Source of the DNA: Sipunculus nudus
Lineage: Eukaryota > Annelida > Sipuncula > Golfingiida > Sipunculidae
NCBI GenBank assembly: GCA_026874595.1
Contig: CM049317.1
Coordinates: 50,120,401-50,184,400, forward strand
Length of the DNA stretch: 64,000 nucleotides
Direction of reading: 5' to 3'
The notes beneath the pieces are model-generated. The model was not told the DNA's origin, did not search any database, and was given only the letters and a program-made list of their open reading frames with translations. Position numbers and translations under genes: made by a program. Below, piece by piece: positions 22,693 through 34,827 of the stretch. Each line of letters opens with the position of its first letter. Within the stretch, counting starts at the first letter, position 1.

Positions 22693-25600
22693 CTACAATA
22701 TGTAGATTAATTTCCAAATTTCTTCATCAGTTGGTTCAAAAGATTTAACAAAGGACAGTAATGGTCCTTCATATTGCATTTTGTTCCTGTTCTTCGCAGA
22801 ACAAAGAATGATTTAAATTTGGATTTCAAGCTGAGTTTCTCAAGAGCCGTTTAGGAATTGTCATGGGGTTAAAGATACTCATGATGGCTGCTAAATTCAA
22901 GTATACATTTGGCAAATACGATGGCGGGCATAGTTTTTATTGGAATATTCAATTATACAAAATACAAACCAGATTTTAAAATAATTACACCTTTAAATAT
23001 ATTGATTACATTTTAAACGCATAGCATTTCAATAGATTTTCAATGCAGTAAGCTGGAATTAATATGAAACTATACTATTTCAAACATAACTTGTGCATAA
23101 AAGGCAATGTAGCTAAACACTTTTTAATTAAAATAAAGCAAAGTTCATGCTTGCGACAGACACATAAACTTAAAACCAAAGAAGAAAATTACAAAAAATA
23201 GAAAATAAATTAAAACATCATCAGTCAAATACGGGGATGTAGTAAATCTTTCTCACCTTTCATATCTCTTGATGACAAACCAATTACAAATAACTTTGCC
23301 AATAACGAGGAATACAAATAACACCAATACGGCAATGAAAGGTTTTTTATATTGGTCTTTGCGCTCATTCAGATACATATTGCTGCTCTTTATCTGTTCA
23401 GTCTCTGAAAGACAGTAATAAAAATGTCAGGTTGCTATGCAAAAATGTTGAGTAATGAATGTGAAATATGTATAGGCGCGTATCCCGAGATTTGGGTGGA
23501 GGGAGTATATTGTTTTTGCCAAGGGACTAATGCCCTAAGGAATATCCAAAACTCAGACAGATTTGTAGCATTATGATTAAGGGTTCAGGGTAAATACTGC
23601 GAAAGGTAAGTTATCACTGTAAAGACCGGATTTCATCCCACAGACTGACCTGGAATCATAAAAAAAGCTTTCTTGGCGTATTTAATTCGCTTAACTGTTA
23701 AAATTTATAATGTCAGTCATACGCAAAATATTTGTGTAACCGGTTATATTATATGTTAATATATACAACATAAACTGTGCGACAGGACAGATGTGTTGAG
23801 ACGGCTTTGTTAACTAATATATATAAATATATTTTATTGATGGATCGGTATGTTGCCTCCCTTTTTTGTACACATACCGGTCTTCTCCGTTACCATATGG
23901 GTACTTGCTGCCACAGATGTTGGGTTTGTGTCTTAAAGCAATCGATATAACATAATTGACAAATATGGACTAAACGGATAAACAAAATTTTTTTTAAAGT
24001 CTGTAATACCAGACACCCCCTCGACTCTAAGGCACAATCATTAGTCCTCCAATAGCAGACACCACATCATGTCTCACACACAATCATTTGTCCTCCAATA
24101 ACAGACACCACATCGTATCTCAGACACAATAATTTGTCTTTTATATCAGACACCTCATCATGTCTTAGACACAAGTATTAGTTTTTAATACCAAACACCT
24201 TATCATGTCTCAGACGAAATCTTTTGTCAGTAATAGCAGACATATCATTATGTCTCAGACACAAGCATTTTGCCTGTAATACCAGATTCCTCATCCTGTC
24301 TCAGACGAAATCTTTTGTCAGTATTGGCAGACATTTTATCATGTCTCAGACACAAGCATTTAGTCTGCATAGCAGACACATCATCATGCCTCAGACGAAA
24401 TCGTTTGTCAGTAATAGTAGACATATTATCATGTCTCAGACACAAGCATTTAGTCTGTCATACCAAACACATCATTATGTCTCAGACGAAATCTTTTGTC
24501 AGTAATAGCAGACATATCATCATGTCTCAGACACAAGCATTTAGTCCAAATACCAGATACATCATCATGTCTCAGACGAAATATTTTGTCAGTAAATACA
24601 GACATATCTATATGTCTCAGACACGAGCGTTTAGTCTGTAATACAAGACACATCATCATGTTTCAGACGAAATCTTTTCTCAGAATAGCAGATATATCAT
24701 CATGTCTCAGACACAAGTATTTAGTCTGTAATACCGGACACCACATCATTTCTCATATACATGCATAAGTCCATAATACCAGCTTTTTTTTCTGTTATAA
24801 CTAACTGCTGACATGTAAACGTATTGCAATTCTACCAGGCCTTTTTTTGTGTATGTCATGGAGAGTTGACTGTTCATAGCTGGAATTGTGTACATTTTTA
24901 TCGGATTTCGTTGATTATTAAAGAGTACCTACCAGTTTCCCGCTTATGCCTAAGACAAATAGTAGGATGGCTGCTGTTACAATAATGGGACTCCCAGTAA
25001 TAGCCTGAAGAAAATTTCTTCAGCACTGCACAACCTTTGGCTGGTTCGGGATGGTTGCTGTACCAGTAGTACTCGGTCCTCGCAATGTCTCCGTCGGCAA
25101 GAGAAAATAGCAGGGCATGTATAATAATCTTTACAAGAACACGTCACAATTCTGTCAGAATTCATCCATAGGGCGATAATAGCAAAATCCGGAGTATTAA
25201 CCATGTATATCTCACTATACTCACCTATAATAGTGCCTTTTTGGATGTTCGTTTTACTGCTAACAATTGTCCTTTGCTAAGCTTGTTATTCCTGGTTTGT
25301 TAGGTTAGATGCACTTGCTATCATTACAATGTCATAATGTGATTTATGTAAATATGCATTTGTTGTTAAAAAGAACATGACCTGGAGCAATATTAGGCTT
25401 ATTCTTTTACACAATTAGTTATATTTTGCTTTATACAAAAGATTCCCAGCATAATCTTCCCATCATAGTCTTAGTACCTCGTATACGGCTGTTAAACACC
25501 TTGTTTAGAATCTGCATGTTAGTAAACAAAGTCTATGTTTATCTGTTTGCCATAAAAAGGCCGCGTAACCGGAGGTCCAATTGTGAGCCGCAACACGCGG

Positions 25601-28149
25601 AGTTTCAGCCATATAATTTCATTGATATAATGTATAAACAGATTTTTAAAGAAGAGGTTTTACCAGCTTTGTGGTGGGCACATGTATATTCGATTACAAT
25701 GTCATGTTTTTCGTGAAGTAAGTTTCACTTCAATACCATCAAAAGAAAAGAACTGAGACTGAAGATGCATGATACATTTTATGTTTTGTTATAAAATAAA
25801 TTGTGTATATTTACTGTAATATATTTGTGGGCAAAATACTTAATGTAAAGTGAAAACATGTTAAAATCAATACCGGCTTCTGTGGCTTAGGGGTAGAGCG
25901 CACGACTCAAAGCCGGGAGATCGTGGGTTCGAATCTCAGCCGAGGCGGTGAGGTTTTTCACGGTCGGCCCCCACCCAGGGTGAGCGCTCTGCAGGCTTAA
26001 CGGGAAGGCTGTGCCCTACAGCCGTGTATCACTCACATACGAGTGGTTCCTCGGTGTTATGACCCAGTAATGGGGATGATTACACACCCAGGATCCGCAG
26101 GTGCGGTAGACACCGGGCCTGGGTGACACCAGGATATAAAAATGATAGGAAGCGAGTGCTACTGCCCTGTCAAGTAGTCCCAAACCGAAATGGAAACTCT
26201 GCAGATGTACATACTTAGTTAAGACTTTGTTAAGTCAGCATTAAAAAAGGGAGGCGGTTACCTCCACCAAAAAAATTTATAAAAAAAAATGTAAAAATCA
26301 ATATTTATCTTTCTGATACATGTGGTAACGTTTCGCCCGGCAGTCTTAATGCAACCAGCGATTCCACAAAACAATATAACAAATAGGTTTTTTTGTTTCG
26401 TATTTTTATATTTTCATTAATAATATAATTATTAAATTTCTTAAATATATTACAAAGAGAAATATTTTAATAAGGAATTGTTTTGCTGTCATTTTAGAAG
26501 TGATTAAATATAGAATTACTCGGGGTTTTTTAATATAGACAATTGAATTTTCTAATTTGTATTGTATGACTGAACATTTGCCATATAACCATTCGTCAGA
26601 CATGGTAGTTTATATAAACAGGAAACGTGTCCTTTCTAATATTTAAACATCATTTAAAATTTAAAATAGGTACAACATTTCATCTAATTTCATTGAGAAA
26701 CCTGAAAAAATGTCGTGTCGTGCAACCTGCGCATAGGTTTTACTTTGTCTTTCAGTCATATATAAACCGTCCGGTTTATCCTGTTTTACATACTATAAAA
26801 ATCAGAACATGAATGCCGTTGTCTGCTTGTCATCAACATTGATACTTGTATGTACCTAGCTTTTGGTCCTTCCTTGTAAAGTATAACTATGTATAACAGT
26901 ATATAACTATTTACATTGGTTATAATTTACTTAAGTGCAAAATCTGAGTTGCATCTCGAAACCCCGGGACCTTTTAATTTGCTCAGTAACTTTATTTATC
27001 CTTGGGAGCTTACTTTTCGATCCAATCGGAAACTCCCACACAGTCTGTCTTTGCCTGTCCAATAATGCTTACAGGGTATTGGCCAAACTGACCCAATCCA
27101 CTTAACTAGATTTTGTAGTTGAGCTTTTGTCTGAATGGTAGCAGGCTCAGCGCCTGTAAGACGACACATATTGGCAGCACCAAACCAACTCGCGACGTCA
27201 CATCCTTTGATGTAACACCTGGAACCAAGCTGCTTGCAGTTTTCTAGAGACACACTTGGCGGACATCTAATGCATTCTTCAATTAATTATAAAAAATGTG
27301 AACCTATATGTGTCAAATGATAATTTTGTTCCAGATAAAGTAACAATTATAAATCGTGTAAATTCTCTAGAAACACTAAGATTCACGAAATATTTGCTTT
27401 TAGGACCGAAGGTAGATATCATCATCTTGATCTTCTAAATTTGTGAATTATTCATGAAAATAAGGTAGCTATGGGTTTGTTTCAGACACAAGATTTATAC
27501 AAACTGATACACCTGGGCAGGTTAATAAATTTAGAATAATTCAAGGTCTAAAGTGCTTAATATTTCAGTCATGATTATGTGGTCGCTTTCATCATATGCT
27601 TGGTGTTAAATACCACAGCATAAGCTAGTCTCTTTTTGTGTAAACAGTTTTTCCAAGCATCAGAAGAGTTTATTTGTATAACTGGCATTAATTAACAAGC
27701 ATACCAATTTGTATATTTAGAAATACTTTAACTATATACCAATATTATTCAACTCATTTAGTTTAATTTTATTAAATTCATTCTTATTTTCAAGCTTAAT
27801 ATGCACCGTTACATGTACCAATTGAGTGCCAAAACTATATTCATTAAAGTAAACAAGACACAATTATCATATTAGATCCATATAATATAAACGGTTACCT
27901 CTGATCTGACACAAATACCCGTAGCCGCTAGTTTGACAGGTGTCACTGACCAGTGCCTTGTATCTCACATTAAGGAGGCCACATGTTCTCCGAGGATCCC
28001 CATTCCCCTGTATCGAAATATATGTATACATCATATTATTTTCTTCATATTGAACTTTTTTTCTGAAACTGTTAACTACATCGAGGCGTCTAGACTTAAA
28101 CATTTGAAGTAGTGCAACTCTCAGATCATTAACATCACTCCCACTTCTT
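22693..28149 (-). CDS. Gene D: membrane C-type lectin-domain receptor, 5' end not found
   Basis: Five exons read on the minus strand: 28149-27899 (rest of CTLD1), 27276-27014 (first half of CTLD2), about 25128-24933 (second half of CTLD2), 23404-23257 (membrane span) and 22786-22693 (tail and stop). Donors are GTAACC, GTAAGC, GTAGGT and GTGAGA. Phases agree at every junction if the less typical acceptors GAAG and TAAAG are used for exons 2 and 3. CTLD2 shows W-F-G-A-A-N-M-C-R and G-C-A-V-L with H-P-T-I-C, and no EPN, QPD or WND, so no classical calcium-sugar site. The span includes V-F-L-V-I-G-K-V-I-C, with a lysine in the middle, then K-R-Y-E-R and a short tail ending E-I-W-K-L-I-Y-I-L. Signal peptide and first half of CTLD1 are not located, so it may be incomplete or a pseudogene. 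Confidence 0.65.
24010..24770. repeat. Minisatellite, 45-bp half-units in about 90-bp dimers
   Basis: Alternating half-units end in CAGACACAAGCATTTAGTCT and CAGACGAAATCTTTTGTCAG. The second type recurs at about 24212, 24303, 24390, 24482, 24574 and 24664, an interval of about 90 bp. Homogeneity is highest in the middle (24200-24720). It lies in the intron between gene D's second CTLD2 exon and its membrane exon. The open frames in it on both strands are repeat artefacts. Confidence 0.92.
25205..25872. other. Intron of gene D, no feature recognised
   Basis: Intronic on the minus-strand model. The 96-codon plus-strand frame at 25426-25716 does not resemble a known family, and no splice or signal support was found. 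Confidence 0.4.
25873..26293 (+). mobile_element. Full-length tRNA-derived SINE
   Basis: The start CCGGCTTCTGTGGCTTAGGG and GTAGAGCGC give an A box, and GGTTCGAATC at about 25926 is a textbook B box. A conserved body follows, then an A-rich end. A perfect 10-bp direct repeat AAAATCAATA flanks it (25863-25872 and 26294-26303), so this is an intact insertion. At about 421 bp it is long for a SINE. A truncated inverted copy is at 1524-1690. It would be copied by a partner LINE's reverse transcriptase. Confidence 0.85.
26304..27008. other. Intron of gene D, AT-rich
   Basis: No supported exon, repeat or RNA gene. Small open frames on both strands have AT-rich random composition. Confidence 0.4.
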
Positions 28150-28226
28150 CTAAAAAGACAAGTAAAAGGAATCTGTCAACATGGTATATATATACATATA
28201 GCCATGCTGGTTCATTGTTTATAGGT

Positions 28227-28265
28227 GGAAAGGGTATACAGAAAAAAGTCTGTGTATACCCTTTC

Positions 28266-28298
<33 letters not shown>
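28227..28298. repeat. Hairpin followed by (AT)n
   Basis: AAAGGGTATACAGA is followed closely by its near-complement TCTGTGTATACCCTTT (stem about 14 bp with a 2-base bulge), and then a (AT)n tract at 28268-28296. Confidence 0.7.
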
Positions 28299-28300
<2 letters not shown>

Positions 28301-28371
28301 CATAACGGTACTAGTGTATTTTATTTAATTATAATTGTTATAATTAAAAGTAAAAGGACTCTTGTGCACAG

Positions 28372-28372
<1 letters not shown>

Positions 28373-28407
<35 letters not shown>
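28373..28407. repeat. (AT)n microsatellite
   Basis: About 34 bp of pure alternating A and T directly left of a small TIR element. Confidence 0.95.
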
Positions 28408-28409
<2 letters not shown>

Positions 28410-28516
28410 ATGGAACCTCGCCTTCAACCACCCCACAATTGTGAATATCCATCCCCCCCCCAATAATGATCGGTTTGGTCTGTCCCCAAAGTAGTCTAAA
28501 CTGTGGGGTTCCACTG
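28410..28516. mobile_element. Small pogo/Tigger-like MITE
   Basis: The left end ATGGAACCTC and the reverse complement of the right end CAGTGGAACCCC form short inverted repeats flanked on both sides by TA (28408-28409 and 28517-28518). CAGTGGAACCTC ends with a TA target duplication are typical of pogo/Tigger-type elements. At 107 bp it can only be a non-autonomous relic. Confidence 0.4.
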
Positions 28517-30314
28517 TATATAAAAGGAAACAACAGGAAATTTCTTGTTAAACACCGTATGTTGTATTATCATGGTTGATCCACACATGAAGATCTTTTC
28601 TCTTCAGTCCTATCCATGCTTTCTCCAGGCCGGTCTTTTCCATTACATCCACCAGCATGCTATGTGGTTCCCTCGAAGTGGAGAAAGGAATCCGAGTATA
28701 CGATAATGCTTATTACATCCATTTTGTTTTTGTTTTCACATTACAGGCTGCAGGAACCGCACAGCATCGGACACATATTTTTATATTTTCGAAAATATGG
28801 AGTACGAACAGGCCCAAAATAGATGTAACAACATCGGAAGTTACGTTGGTCTTCCTCAGGACTAATCAGTAGAGGAACATCAGCGACTGCTTAACCTAAT
28901 GGCTCATCTTAAACTTGAGACTATATGGCTGTCACTGAGAAAAAAGAAACTCGGCAACTTGATTTGGATAAATAATGGATCAGGTTATGCTGTGACTTTA
29001 TTATCAATATATCGATATAATACTCATATCTGCCCATGTCCTGTAATGACATAATATATATTAAATATTTAAAAACACGACCAAGTATTTAGTGCTTACA
29101 GTTTTGTAATATGCTTTGTTTAATATACATGTATCATAATATTTGTTGTGCTTAGTACATGATCCCAGATGGAGGAGACAGGATGGCCAATGTGGAGCAT
29201 ACATTTGGGATGGCATAGTCGATGCAGTCAAGACTCGATGCCTTTCAAAAGAGTCCTCGAAATACCTCTGTGAGCGATTATTATGAATAATAATTTTCTG
29301 AAGTATAACCTCACTTCATTTGAACCTAACTGCGTTCAAACATAGTCAGATGTCGTTATCATAATGTACTCTTACGAAAAAAGTAATTACACCTTATTTC
29401 CTTGATCAGATGCTGGGCCTTAAATAGTCGCCTGCCTTATTCAGTAATAAATCTCCGCTTCTTTGATGAGCTTCCTACCCACCAGGCGGTTTTATTTAAC
29501 ATATAAAACTGTGCCTCCATGTGCCACCACAAGTCAAATAAGCGACCAGTAGGTCATCTGCAAACTATTCAAATATGTGATGTTACATCAACAGTTAATG
29601 TTTACTCTTTACATAGACAAGTAAATTCAATAAATCATATTCAGACTTATTTGAATGTATTTTCTTAAAAAGATTAACTTGGCACCTAATTTCATTGCTC
29701 AATAGTAATGGAGTAAACATCTTTTTAGACATTTGCTGGTGTTTAAGCATCTACCTTAACATAACAGACATCTTTTATTTCCTCTTAAGATATAACATCG
29801 AAACACGTTTATTAATTCAATTTGACTATATACTCCAGAGGTCGTGATTATTGCTTTCTAAAAAAGGTGGATTGAAACGGGAACAACATAACCTAAATGG
29901 TTCTGTTCAACAAGCAAATAGTTGTAGTTCCATGCACGGTGGCCATATGTGCTTCTTGTGTACATTTAAAAGTCATATGTACTTGCTTTACATAGAGGAA
30001 TAGTCCTGTTAAAGGGCTAATTATCACCACAATGTTAAGTCTGTCTCAACAAATACCTTAGATTTCAGATACAATCTGTCCTTCTGTCGTTCCACGATGT
30101 AACTGCATAATCGTGGACGGTCAGGCGGTGTCAGTGCATGGTGGAGTGTACGACAGGTCCACAGCTAGGGCCATGTGTAGAAGCATTGGGGCTGACTTGG
30201 TTCACACAGACAAAACAGGATTCAAGAAGGATTTTGAGAAAATCGTGGAGTCCCATGAAGCAGTATTTGTCGGTCTGTACCGTGAAGACTGGACCTTCAC
30301 GGGTCTTAGGGGAG

Positions 30315-32108
30315 GTGAGTAAATAATCTGCACCCCCTCCCCCGAAAGCTGGTTCCTACCATGCAAAGTATAATTAAATACCGTCTCAGAAACACGTTAT
30401 TGAATCATCTTTGGACATATCACCATAGTATATACTATAATATTTCAAATGACATTTCATTTGTTAACTGTAAAAAAAACTAAGTTTAGAAGAACGAAAA
30501 AGTTATTTATACGCTTGAATTATAAGTACAGTAACTGATATACGATCAGACGTTAGTAGGGAAAATTAATGAAAAACCAGTGACGGCGGTTCAGTAATAA
30601 ACGAATCTATCTGAGATTATTATATATAGGATGTATTTCCGTCTAATGGAAATATTAAACAAAAGGCTGAAAGCAAACTTGAGGTAACAGTGGCACAACA
30701 GAGTATAATTTAACGTGAAGTTGACCCCTGTTTGTGCATCGGTAAATAGAAAATGGACAGTTGCAATGCGGGTATGTGTGCAGTTTGTAAATCTAAAACG
30801 TTTTACTTTGGTCATTGACAAAAAACCCACATGAATGTCCATGATTACATATTAATAAGAATTTTATCGATCACACATATTATGTCTGTAGACCATGTAC
30901 ATGTATTTGCCTGAGGAATGAATTTATAAACAGTCTATCATGTTTCTGTAAAAATAATATTTAATTTGTCATATTTCTTTTATACATGATAATATTATTA
31001 TAAAAATATTATGAATGAATACACAATAGATGATAAATATAGTTTTTTTTTATTCTAACGGCAAAGGATACACTAGGATATATATACACACAGCCACACC
31101 CCTTTCCGTAATGTAGTTAAGCTCATTCAGTTATAATGTATTTGGTCCTAAGCGCCTCATTTGATGCGCATGGGGAATGCATGGTTAATTGCAATGGGTT
31201 TATTGTATCTAGATCATAATAAGCTCGTCATATTAAAAAAAATAATAAAAGTGAGCCGCTCCAAAGACACACACGTTTTTCGCTATGTGAGGGGACGATG
31301 ACACCCGTCCCTTTTCAATATATTGTAAAAAATAATGCTAACGTGATCAGTCCTGGATCCAGCACTGTTTTTTAAAAGAAAATTGCGATGATTGAGGGTA
31401 TGTATCCTCCGAGGCTTGGAGTGTCTCACTCGTATTGTGTGCAATTTATTCAACATTTATACATTTATACAAATGTAGCCATTTAATTGGCTATATGAAT
31501 AATCTTGTTTCAGAATCAAGCAAGAAATAAAACCCTTTGACCTAAAAATAGACTGCTGGAGCGAAATGGTCCTCCAGGCCCCGTAGTAGAAATGAAATAA
31601 ATTATAATTTGGTTAATGTCTTCCATGGAAACGTGTTGTAGTAATCCAACGGATTAACCATATTTTGCCCTAGGAAACTCTTGTATTAAACCCTTATTTA
31701 TGTAGTTAAACATTTCAAATGTGCTTTAATAATACCCCTAAAAATGAAATCGGCAGTTATTTTCTGAATGTGTGCAGTTCTAAAAGATTTTTTCACAAGA
31801 AAGCTTAATAGCCATAAACATGCGCACATGTAGTTTTACCACACGTTTCCGTATACCTATGAAAGAATGTCTTTGTGTAAAATTTATAAAAAAAAGACCT
31901 GTGAATAGAAATATGATCCGCTGTTTATGACATTTTGGGACTAAATATATTCTCTTGGAAATGCATTTGTGATGAGACACAAAGTTAAAAAGTATAGAAA
32001 ACAATAAGCCTACTATCTGAGATGCCCGTTTGTTGAAAAAAAGCATCTCTATCAGACCAAGTTTATAATAAAACATATATGTATTTGGACATTCATATAA
32101 ACCCGGTT

Positions 32109-32188
<80 letters not shown>

Positions 32189-32378
32189 TCGTAGTATGAT
32201 TACAAACCATGTAACGGAAGCTGGTTGGTTTCGTATGGATAACATATGACACTGACACCAAAATAAATTCGTTTCAAGTGAATAAGATACAATATGCATA
32301 AAGGATATTGGTTATCGGGTAAATTTTACCAAAAAAAAAACATGTTTATTTATACTCAAAACTGTATTTCTGTCGCAG
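30315..32378. other. Intron sequence of gene A, includes (TA)n
   Basis: The second CTLD2 exon should lie here. The best candidate is near 31350-31460 (GGATCCAG acceptor and a TGGAGTGTCTCACTCGTATT stretch recalling gene B's exon 5), but it is too decayed to read. A 75-bp (TA)n tract lies at 32109-32185. Confidence 0.4.
32109..32185. repeat. (TA)n microsatellite, longest in window
   Basis: Roughly 75 bp of alternating T and A with one G interruption, in gene A's last retained intron segment before the linker exon. Confidence 0.95.
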
Positions 32379-33241
32379 ATAAACACTCAGTCGACAGCAC
32401 ATCAAAGAATTAGTTCCCTGATTATGGTAAGTCACGTATTAGTTTACAATATATTCTTTAGACTCTTTGGTCAAGTATTTAGTCTGTCTGTAAAGTTCTC
32501 TATCATAAATTGCATTCACACTCTAACGAAACAATGTTTTCTTAATTGAAAACTCAACATAGGTACAACGTGTCTTCTGCAGATCTGACATTTTGGTATG
32601 GATTTTCTTTGATCCTTTGGCTCGATTATTTGGTACTTCTCACTAAACACAACTCACGTATGAGTGTCCGGGCCATATGACCCTATACATGTGTTATTAC
32701 GTCAGGGTCGAAGTGCAGTTCGAAAATTTGATGGATCTCAGGATATTCTTATATCATTTAGCCTGGTTAACCTTATCCAATTTCTAAGTAGACTTTAATC
32801 CTATTTGATTGCCAAAGGGCAACTGCCAACCCGTGTTTTGTAAAGGGTCGATAAAAACAAGTCCCAACTAGACTCTTATGAATCAACTCTGTATTTCCCC
32901 ACAAGTACTGAATCTTTTTTGTTTTGTATTGATAAAAAAATGTATTCTGTTCAGGCAAAATATTTAATTACCAATATTTCTTAGGTATCTAAGACAAGCA
33001 TGCTAATATCTGCCTTTGCATTTTACATAAAATGCAAAATATTCACATGGAAATTTCAGCAGAAAGCAATGGCCGCGTGGTACTTTTAGATATTTTTATT
33101 AGCTTGATCTATTTAATGTCTGTGTGGCTGCAGGGAAAAGGTTACCTCTCTCTCTCACTTAAACCTTTGTATACTTGACAGGCATGTTGTAAGTTTCCCT
33201 TATCCATATGTATCTTCCATCTAGCTGCCATGTTATTTGTC

Positions 33242-33432
33242 TGATTTAATTAATATATAGTAATTTGTTGTTAATTAATGTGGGATATGCCCGCAGTCAC
33301 GTGACAAGGGTGATATGTAGCAAGTCACGTGACAAGGTAACGCGCGATAGGGGTGAGAGCAAAGGCTGCAGCATTCGGCCAGCAGCACAGCAACAGTAAG
33401 CAGCTTAGATTACGTAGTACAAGCGTGTACAC
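33242..33432 (+). repeat. Ngaro repeat A1
   Basis: Begins TGATTTAATTAATATATAG and ends AAGCGTGTACAC, just before the ATG at 33440. It contains two CACGTGAC motifs and presumably holds the promoter, as left repeats do in this class. Confidence 0.85.
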
Positions 33433-33439
33433 AGTGACC

Positions 33440-34827
33440 ATGCCGGGCGATGAGAGTGAGTCTCGGGAAGAGGGACCAACCATAACGCCCGCCGACAGAG
33501 TGTTCTCTTGGGCCAAAGACAATATGATCGACCGGACCACAGTGGATAATCTGGCAAAGCTTGGCTTTACTTCGCTAGACGCTCTGGAACTCCTCCAACC
33601 AGAGGATATGACCGCAAAAAATTCCTTGTGGTCATCAGGGCCGTATCTCGGTTACAAACAACACGGTCACCGGGCCTTAATACATCTGCCACGCACGGGA
33701 ACCATGGCATCCCACTTACAGAAAAGGCAGCACATAACACGCCACATGCTGCTGGCCAGCTGCCTCACCTTATTGACACCGACAATGGCGGAACACCGCA
33801 ACGTGGTAATGAGGTCAATCCCCGTGAAACCCACGACCATCCCGTCACTGCTCCGAGCGCCACTCAGTCTAACAGGGACACCATTGACCCCTACTGCGAA
33901 CAGACAATTCGCATGTACAATCAGCTGCAGCAGACAGCACCAGGCGCTTCTGTGAACTTTGACCCCGAAGCGACAGCGGTGACCTCCCAGGGGCATCCAG
34001 GGACACCAAGACACACGGATACCACAGGCCCGGCCAACGCCAGTCAACAAACAAGACTGTTATCAGCATTGACACAGTTAGGCTTGCTGAATGAATCCGA
34101 TACAAGGCAATCACGACTGAGTGCAGCCGGAACCGAGGCTTCGCTACACATATGGGACGATCCACAAGTGCAGTTGTCATCCCTGATGCAAGGCAGGTCT
34201 CCTAAGTTTCTAGATATCGTTGACTTTGTTGATGGTGCAGGGGCCACGCAGGAGACGATTATAGGCTCTTTTGTTAATGGGGGCGATGCTCAGGGGTGGC
34301 GGGGAGACACTGAACTGCTTATAAGAACCGGGACTAGACACCCGCGGCTTGATGCCCTCATGATACCCCAATGGTGCCTGGCTAATCTGGCCATCATGAG
34401 AACTCTAGTTGCCAATGGTTCCCTTACTGGACAGCAGGCAATTCTTGATTATTTCTCCCATACTGCACAAGTGCATATGTTTCTTAAGCGGTATGAACAA
34501 GTATCTGTCTTCTTATGGGATAGAGAGTACAGGCGGCTTCAGGCATCCCATAATTTTAGATGGGGGACTCAAGTAGGGTACCTTCAGTCAGTTTGGCTAA
34601 GACCTAAGCAAAGTGGGGTATTTGGTCAAAATCAAAAGGCCACGGCACGTCAACAAGGTCAATCTAGAATTAATAGGGGACCTACCACACCTGAGGGCAC
34701 TGAGATTTGTAAAACCTTTAATTCAAGAAATGGCTGTAGATACACTAACTGTAAATTTGTACACACATGTATACGTGCAGGTTGTGGTCAGCCCCACCCA
34801 GTATGGAAGCATGATCATAATGAATAA
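33440..34827 (+). pseudogene. Ngaro gag-like ORF, frameshifted
   Basis: Starts M-P-G-D-E-S-E-S eight bases after A1. The first part (to about 33620) has a small helical, SAM-like segment (L-A-K-L-G-F-T-S-L-D-A-L). Around the A6 run at 33615-33621 and again near 33650 the reading phase changes, so two single-base indels are likely. The rest (33630-34827) is open and ends with C-x8-C-x4-C-x3-H, a CCCH zinc finger near 34710-34765, expected to bind the element's RNA. Confidence 0.7.

Noticed and set aside
24010-24770. CRISPR-like alternation of repeats
   Set aside because: Both halves repeat, so there are no unique spacers, and the window is clearly eukaryotic. It is a dimeric minisatellite.
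25875-25945. Possible functional tRNA gene
   Set aside because: The A and B boxes are there, but the sequence does not fold into a full cloverleaf, has a long non-tRNA body, a second truncated genomic copy and a target duplication: it is a SINE head.
33628-34827. Separate gene starting at 33628
   Set aside because: It has no ATG there (GTG) and simply continues the Ngaro gag after frame breaks.
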